Positions 5,842-8,163 of a DNA stretch of 8,163 bases are shown here, one piece after another. The stretch spans positions 1 to 8,163 of the forward strand of contig JAUJLY010000114.1 in assembly GCA_030447145.1 (NCBI GenBank), read 5' to 3'. Within the stretch, counting starts at the first letter, position 1; every line of letters begins with the position of its first letter. The translations under genes were made by a program, and so were the position numbers. Below the pieces are notes generated by a model, which did no database searches, was not told where the DNA came from, and saw nothing but the letters and a program-made list of their open reading frames with translations. Source of the DNA: Thermomicrobiales bacterium (GTDB lineage Bacteria; Chloroflexota; Chloroflexia; Thermomicrobiales; UBA6265).

Positions 5842-6831
5842 ATGCTGGCACTCTCAAAGCGTGACATTCAAAACCTGATATCTATGGGCGATGCGATCGA
5901 CCTGGTCAAGACTGCATTTTACGAGTTGCGCGAGGGTCGGGCGGTCGTTCCATTGAGGAGTTCGGTAGAGGTCGCGCCTGGTTCAGCAACGCTCCTTCTT
6001 ATGCCGGCGTACATGCCAGGGTTGCCTGCGCTCGGGTTCAAGGCCGTTTCCATTTTTCAGGAGAATGCAAGGCGAGGGCTGCCGACCGCAAACGCGATGG
6101 TGTGCATGATCGATCCTCAGACAGGGGTACCAGTGGCATTGCTCAATGGAGCGTACCTGACTGCCCTGCGCACCGGAGCGGTTACCGGCGCTTCGGCCCA
6201 GCTCATGGCGCGTGAGGACGCCAGGCACCTCGTCGTTATCGGTGCGGGGACACAGGGTGTGACACAGGCCGCCGCGGTTTGCTCGGTTCGCGATATCGAC
6301 AAGATTACCGTGGTCTATCGTCGGGAGGCATCCTGGAACTCATATCGAGACACGATTGCGGAAGATTGGCCCGAGCTCAGCGACCGGATGTCCGGTACGG
6401 ACGATGTCGAGAGAGCGGTACGCGAGGCAGACGTCGTGTGTCTGGCCACGACGTCCAGAACACCCGTGTTTGACGATGCGTGGGTCAAGGAAGGAACACA
6501 TGTGAGCGGTGTAGGGTCATTCACGCCGCAGATGCAGGAGGCCCCATCCGACTTTGTAGCCCGGTCCCGCGTGATCCTCGATATGAAAGAGCATGCACTT
6601 GAGGAAGCTGGCGACTTGATTATCCCTCTCCGGAATGGCGTGATCTCAGAGGACCATATTGTTGGCGAGTTGGGCGATGTGGTGGTGGGATCGGTTGTGC
6701 CTCGAGAGAACGACACGGATGTCACGTTCTTCAAGTCCGTTGGTAACGCAGTGCAGGATATGGCCGTAGCCAATGCTGCCGTGCTCCGGGCACAGGAACA
6801 GGGCGTGGGTCAGCAGATCGATCTCGGTTGA
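5842..6831 (+). CDS. Ornithine cyclodeaminase / mu-crystallin family NAD(P)-dependent enzyme
   Basis: This 329-residue protein has the full length and order of the ornithine cyclodeaminase/mu-crystallin family, which includes ornithine cyclodeaminase, archaeal-type alanine dehydrogenase and ketimine reductases. Visible elements: VPLRS (36-40); LGFKAVSIFQEN (64-75), with the active-site lysine position at K67; the segment NGAYLTALRTGAVTGASAQL (102-121), with the substrate-binding arginine; the Rossmann motif VVIGAGTQGV (131-140); DVVCLATTSRTPVF (197-210); and VGSFTPQMQE (224-233). True ornithine cyclodeaminases usually have Asp in GxD at this last element; here it appears to be Phe227, so ornithine deamination is doubtful and a ketimine reductase or amino-acid dehydrogenase role fits better. 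ATG 5842 is preferred because GAGGGG (5828-5833) lies eight bases upstream and the family N-terminus begins there; the frame is open further upstream but without family sequence. It stands alone, with a terminator at 6951. Confidence 0.88.
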   Translation: MLALSKRDIQNLISMGDAIDLVKTAFYELREGRAVVPLRSSVEVAPGSATLLLMPAYMPGLPALGFKAVSIFQENARRGLPTANAMVCMIDPQTGVPVALLNGAYLTALRTGAVTGASAQLMAREDARHLVVIGAGTQGVTQAAAVCSVRDIDKITVVYRREASWNSYRDTIAEDWPELSDRMSGTDDVERAVREADVVCLATTSRTPVFDDAWVKEGTHVSGVGSFTPQMQEAPSDFVARSRVILDMKEHALEEAGDLIIPLRNGVISEDHIVGELGDVVVGSVVPRENDTDVTFFKSVGNAVQDMAVANAAVLRAQEQGVGQQIDLG

Positions 6832-6950
6832 ACGAGGCCGTCCAGGTTTGACTTGAGCACACCCCTGCTTGCAACAGCCCTCGCGCCATGGAGCAACTCG
6901 GCCCCTTGGTAGCATAGGAAGCCCGGAGGTTCTCCGTTCGGTATGGAAAC

Positions 6951-6982
6951 AGCGAGGCCGGGCAGTATGTCCCGGCCTCGCT
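6951..6982. terminator. Bidirectional hairpin terminator between convergent genes
   Basis: AGCGAGGCCGGG (6951-6962) and CCCGGCCTCGCT (6971-6982) form a perfect 12-bp, very GC-rich stem with the loop CAGTATGT. It lies between the cyclodeaminase stop (6831) and the nuoF stop (7005). The minus-strand side is followed by GTTTCC and the plus side has almost no T-run, so it probably serves nuoF best. Confidence 0.75.
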
Positions 6983-7004
6983 CCACGATTCGTAAGAAGC
7001 GCCG

Positions 7005-8163
7005 CTAATCAGCCGCAGCCAACACTGGTCGCCCAACGGAGATCGGGCAGGTGCCGGTGGGACATACTCCGTCGACGATGTGTTTGCGGAACTCTTCCTC
7101 ATAGGTATCGAGCATGCCAATCAGCGGCACCGGTGCGACTTGGCCGAGGCCACAGAGTGAGAGCTCTATAATGTGCTTTGATGTTCGGCGAATAAGCGCG
7201 AGATCTTCCAGCGTGCCGCGCCCGAACCGGATACGGTCCAGAATCTCGACCAGGGCCGGATTCCCCAATCGGCATGGAACGCATTTCGAGCACGATTCAT
7301 AACGGCTGAACGCGGTCATGTAGCGCGCGAAATCGACGACACAGACCTTTTCGTCGAAGATCACCCATCCGCCTGAGCCCAGCATGCCATTGATGTCAGT
7401 GTAGGAATCAAAGTCGATTCGGCGATCGAAGTGCTCTTTGGTAATCGGGCCCGCGGAGACGCCTCCGGTCTGGATGCCCTTGAGTTCGTAGCCCTCACGC
7501 ATGCCGCCGTAAACGTCGTAGAAGAGGGTGTTCATGGTCATGCCCATCTCGACCTCGACTACACCATGATGGTGCATCGGGCCCTGGACGGTCATGAGCT
7601 TGGTGCCTTTGCTCTTTTCAGTACCGATTTTGGCGTACCACTCACCGCCATTGACGATGATGTCCGGAATGTTTGCGAGGGTTTCAGTGTTGTTGGCGAC
7701 CGTCGGGCGCTTCCAGAGTCCTTCCTCAACGGAGCGAGGCGGCTTCGTGCGCGGCATGCCCCGGACGCCCATGACCGAATACATCAGGGCGGAGGCTTCG
7801 CCACAAATGTAGGCGCCGCCGCCGGTGCGAACACGGAACGCAACGTTCTTACCCGTTCCGAGAATATCCTTGCCAATGAGACCAAGGCGTTCAGCATCGG
7901 CAACCGCTTTCCGGAAGCGGCGGATACCGAGCGGATACTCACCACCAATGTAGTTGTACCCACGGTCGGCCCCGCAGGCGATGCAGGCGATCAGGATGCC
8001 CTCGAGAATCCGGTGAGGGTCTGCCTCGTGGAGGTGGCGGTCCTTATAGACGTTTGGCTCGCCCTCGTGGCTGTTGCAGACCACGAACTTCGGTGAGTTC
8101 TTCGCCTTGCGCCCAGATTCCCATTTGATACCGGCAGGAAAGCCTCCGCCTCCACGGCCACGA
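7005..8163 (-). CDS. nuoF: NADH-quinone oxidoreductase subunit F (NuoF-like), 5' end outside window
   Basis: About 385 residues are visible; the reading frame continues past the GTG at 8084 to the right edge, so the start is not in the window. NuoF carries the FMN and NADH sites and one [4Fe-4S] cluster of complex I, taking electrons from NADH at the cytoplasmic face. Motifs in order (visible numbering): the FMN/NADH glycine-rich loop RGRGGGGFPAGIKW (1-14); HEGEP (32-36); GGGAYICGEASAL (114-126); RPTVANNTETL (152-162); ESCSKCVPCRLG (289-300), giving cluster cysteines 291, 294 and 297, with the fourth at 337 in SLCGLGQVAP; and a tail with CPTGTC (367-372) ending at VLAAAD. Some usual positions differ: family PGTxKDR reads PNVYKDR, and YVRAEYP reads YIGGEYP. 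It could instead belong to a related NADH-dependent hydrogenase or formate dehydrogenase; neighbours beyond 8163 would decide. Confidence 0.92.
   Translation of the reverse strand, partial: RGRGGGGFPAGIKWESGRKAKNSPKFVVCNSHEGEPNVYKDRHLHEADPHRILEGILIACIACGADRGYNYIGGEYPLGIRRFRKAVADAERLGLIGKDILGTGKNVAFRVRTGGGAYICGEASALMYSVMGVRGMPRTKPPRSVEEGLWKRPTVANNTETLANIPDIIVNGGEWYAKIGTEKSKGTKLMTVQGPMHHHGVVEVEMGMTMNTLFYDVYGGMREGYELKGIQTGGVSAGPITKEHFDRRIDFDSYTDINGMLGSGGWVIFDEKVCVVDFARYMTAFSRYESCSKCVPCRLGNPALVEILDRIRFGRGTLEDLALIRRTSKHIIELSLCGLGQVAPVPLIGMLDTYEEEFRKHIVDGVCPTGTCPISVGRPVLAAAD

Noticed and set aside
7431..8096. 221-residue plus-strand open frame
   Set aside because: It lies wholly antisense to nuoF, whose motifs are unmistakable; long antisense frames are common in GC-rich codon usage.

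Overview
The window is 8.2 kb of moderately GC-rich bacterial chromosome. Gene content (CoaBC tail, YggT, a diacylglycerol-kinase-family lipid kinase, a RodZ-type protein, an ornithine-cyclodeaminase-family enzyme, NuoF) and protein style (Thr/Pro-rich extracellular linkers, GTG starts, a large Cys-capped disordered protein) suggest a Chloroflexota member, perhaps near Thermomicrobia. The phylum call is inference from style, not from a marker gene. No mobile element, CRISPR array, tRNA or rRNA was seen.

Layout. (1) 1-1911, plus strand: the 3' end of a coaBC-like gene broken by an in-frame TAG, then yggT overlapping it by a GTGA junction, a 37-residue single-span membrane protein with a good ribosome site, and a lipid kinase. 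A perfect 16-bp hairpin (1919-1960) closes this block and also serves the gene converging on it. (2) 1982-5432, minus strand: a 786-residue protein with a four-cysteine module at each end and about 650 residues of disordered linker, then, after a hairpin/T-tract terminator and a 238-nt gap, a RodZ-like helix-turn-helix membrane protein. (3) 5433-5841: a 409-nt divergent control region holding a good minus-strand promoter, two palindromic elements and a bulged hairpin. (4) 5842-6831, plus strand: an ornithine cyclodeaminase/mu-crystallin family enzyme whose expected catalytic aspartate position appears to be Phe. (5) A second convergent hairpin terminator (6951-6982), then nuoF on the minus strand, running off the right edge.

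How the genes fit together. YggT, the lipid kinase and RodZ all point to the cell envelope (membrane insertion/division, lipid phosphorylation, cell shape), so 1-2833 is an envelope-leaning neighbourhood. The twin-cysteine protein lies upstream of rodZ on the same strand but has its own terminator and promoter, so any functional link is a guess. NuoF is the NADH-oxidising subunit of complex I or a related dehydrogenase; the rest of its operon lies outside the window.

The best candidate for something undescribed is the 786-residue twin-cysteine protein. The broken coaBC copy and the structured leader of the cyclodeaminase gene come next.
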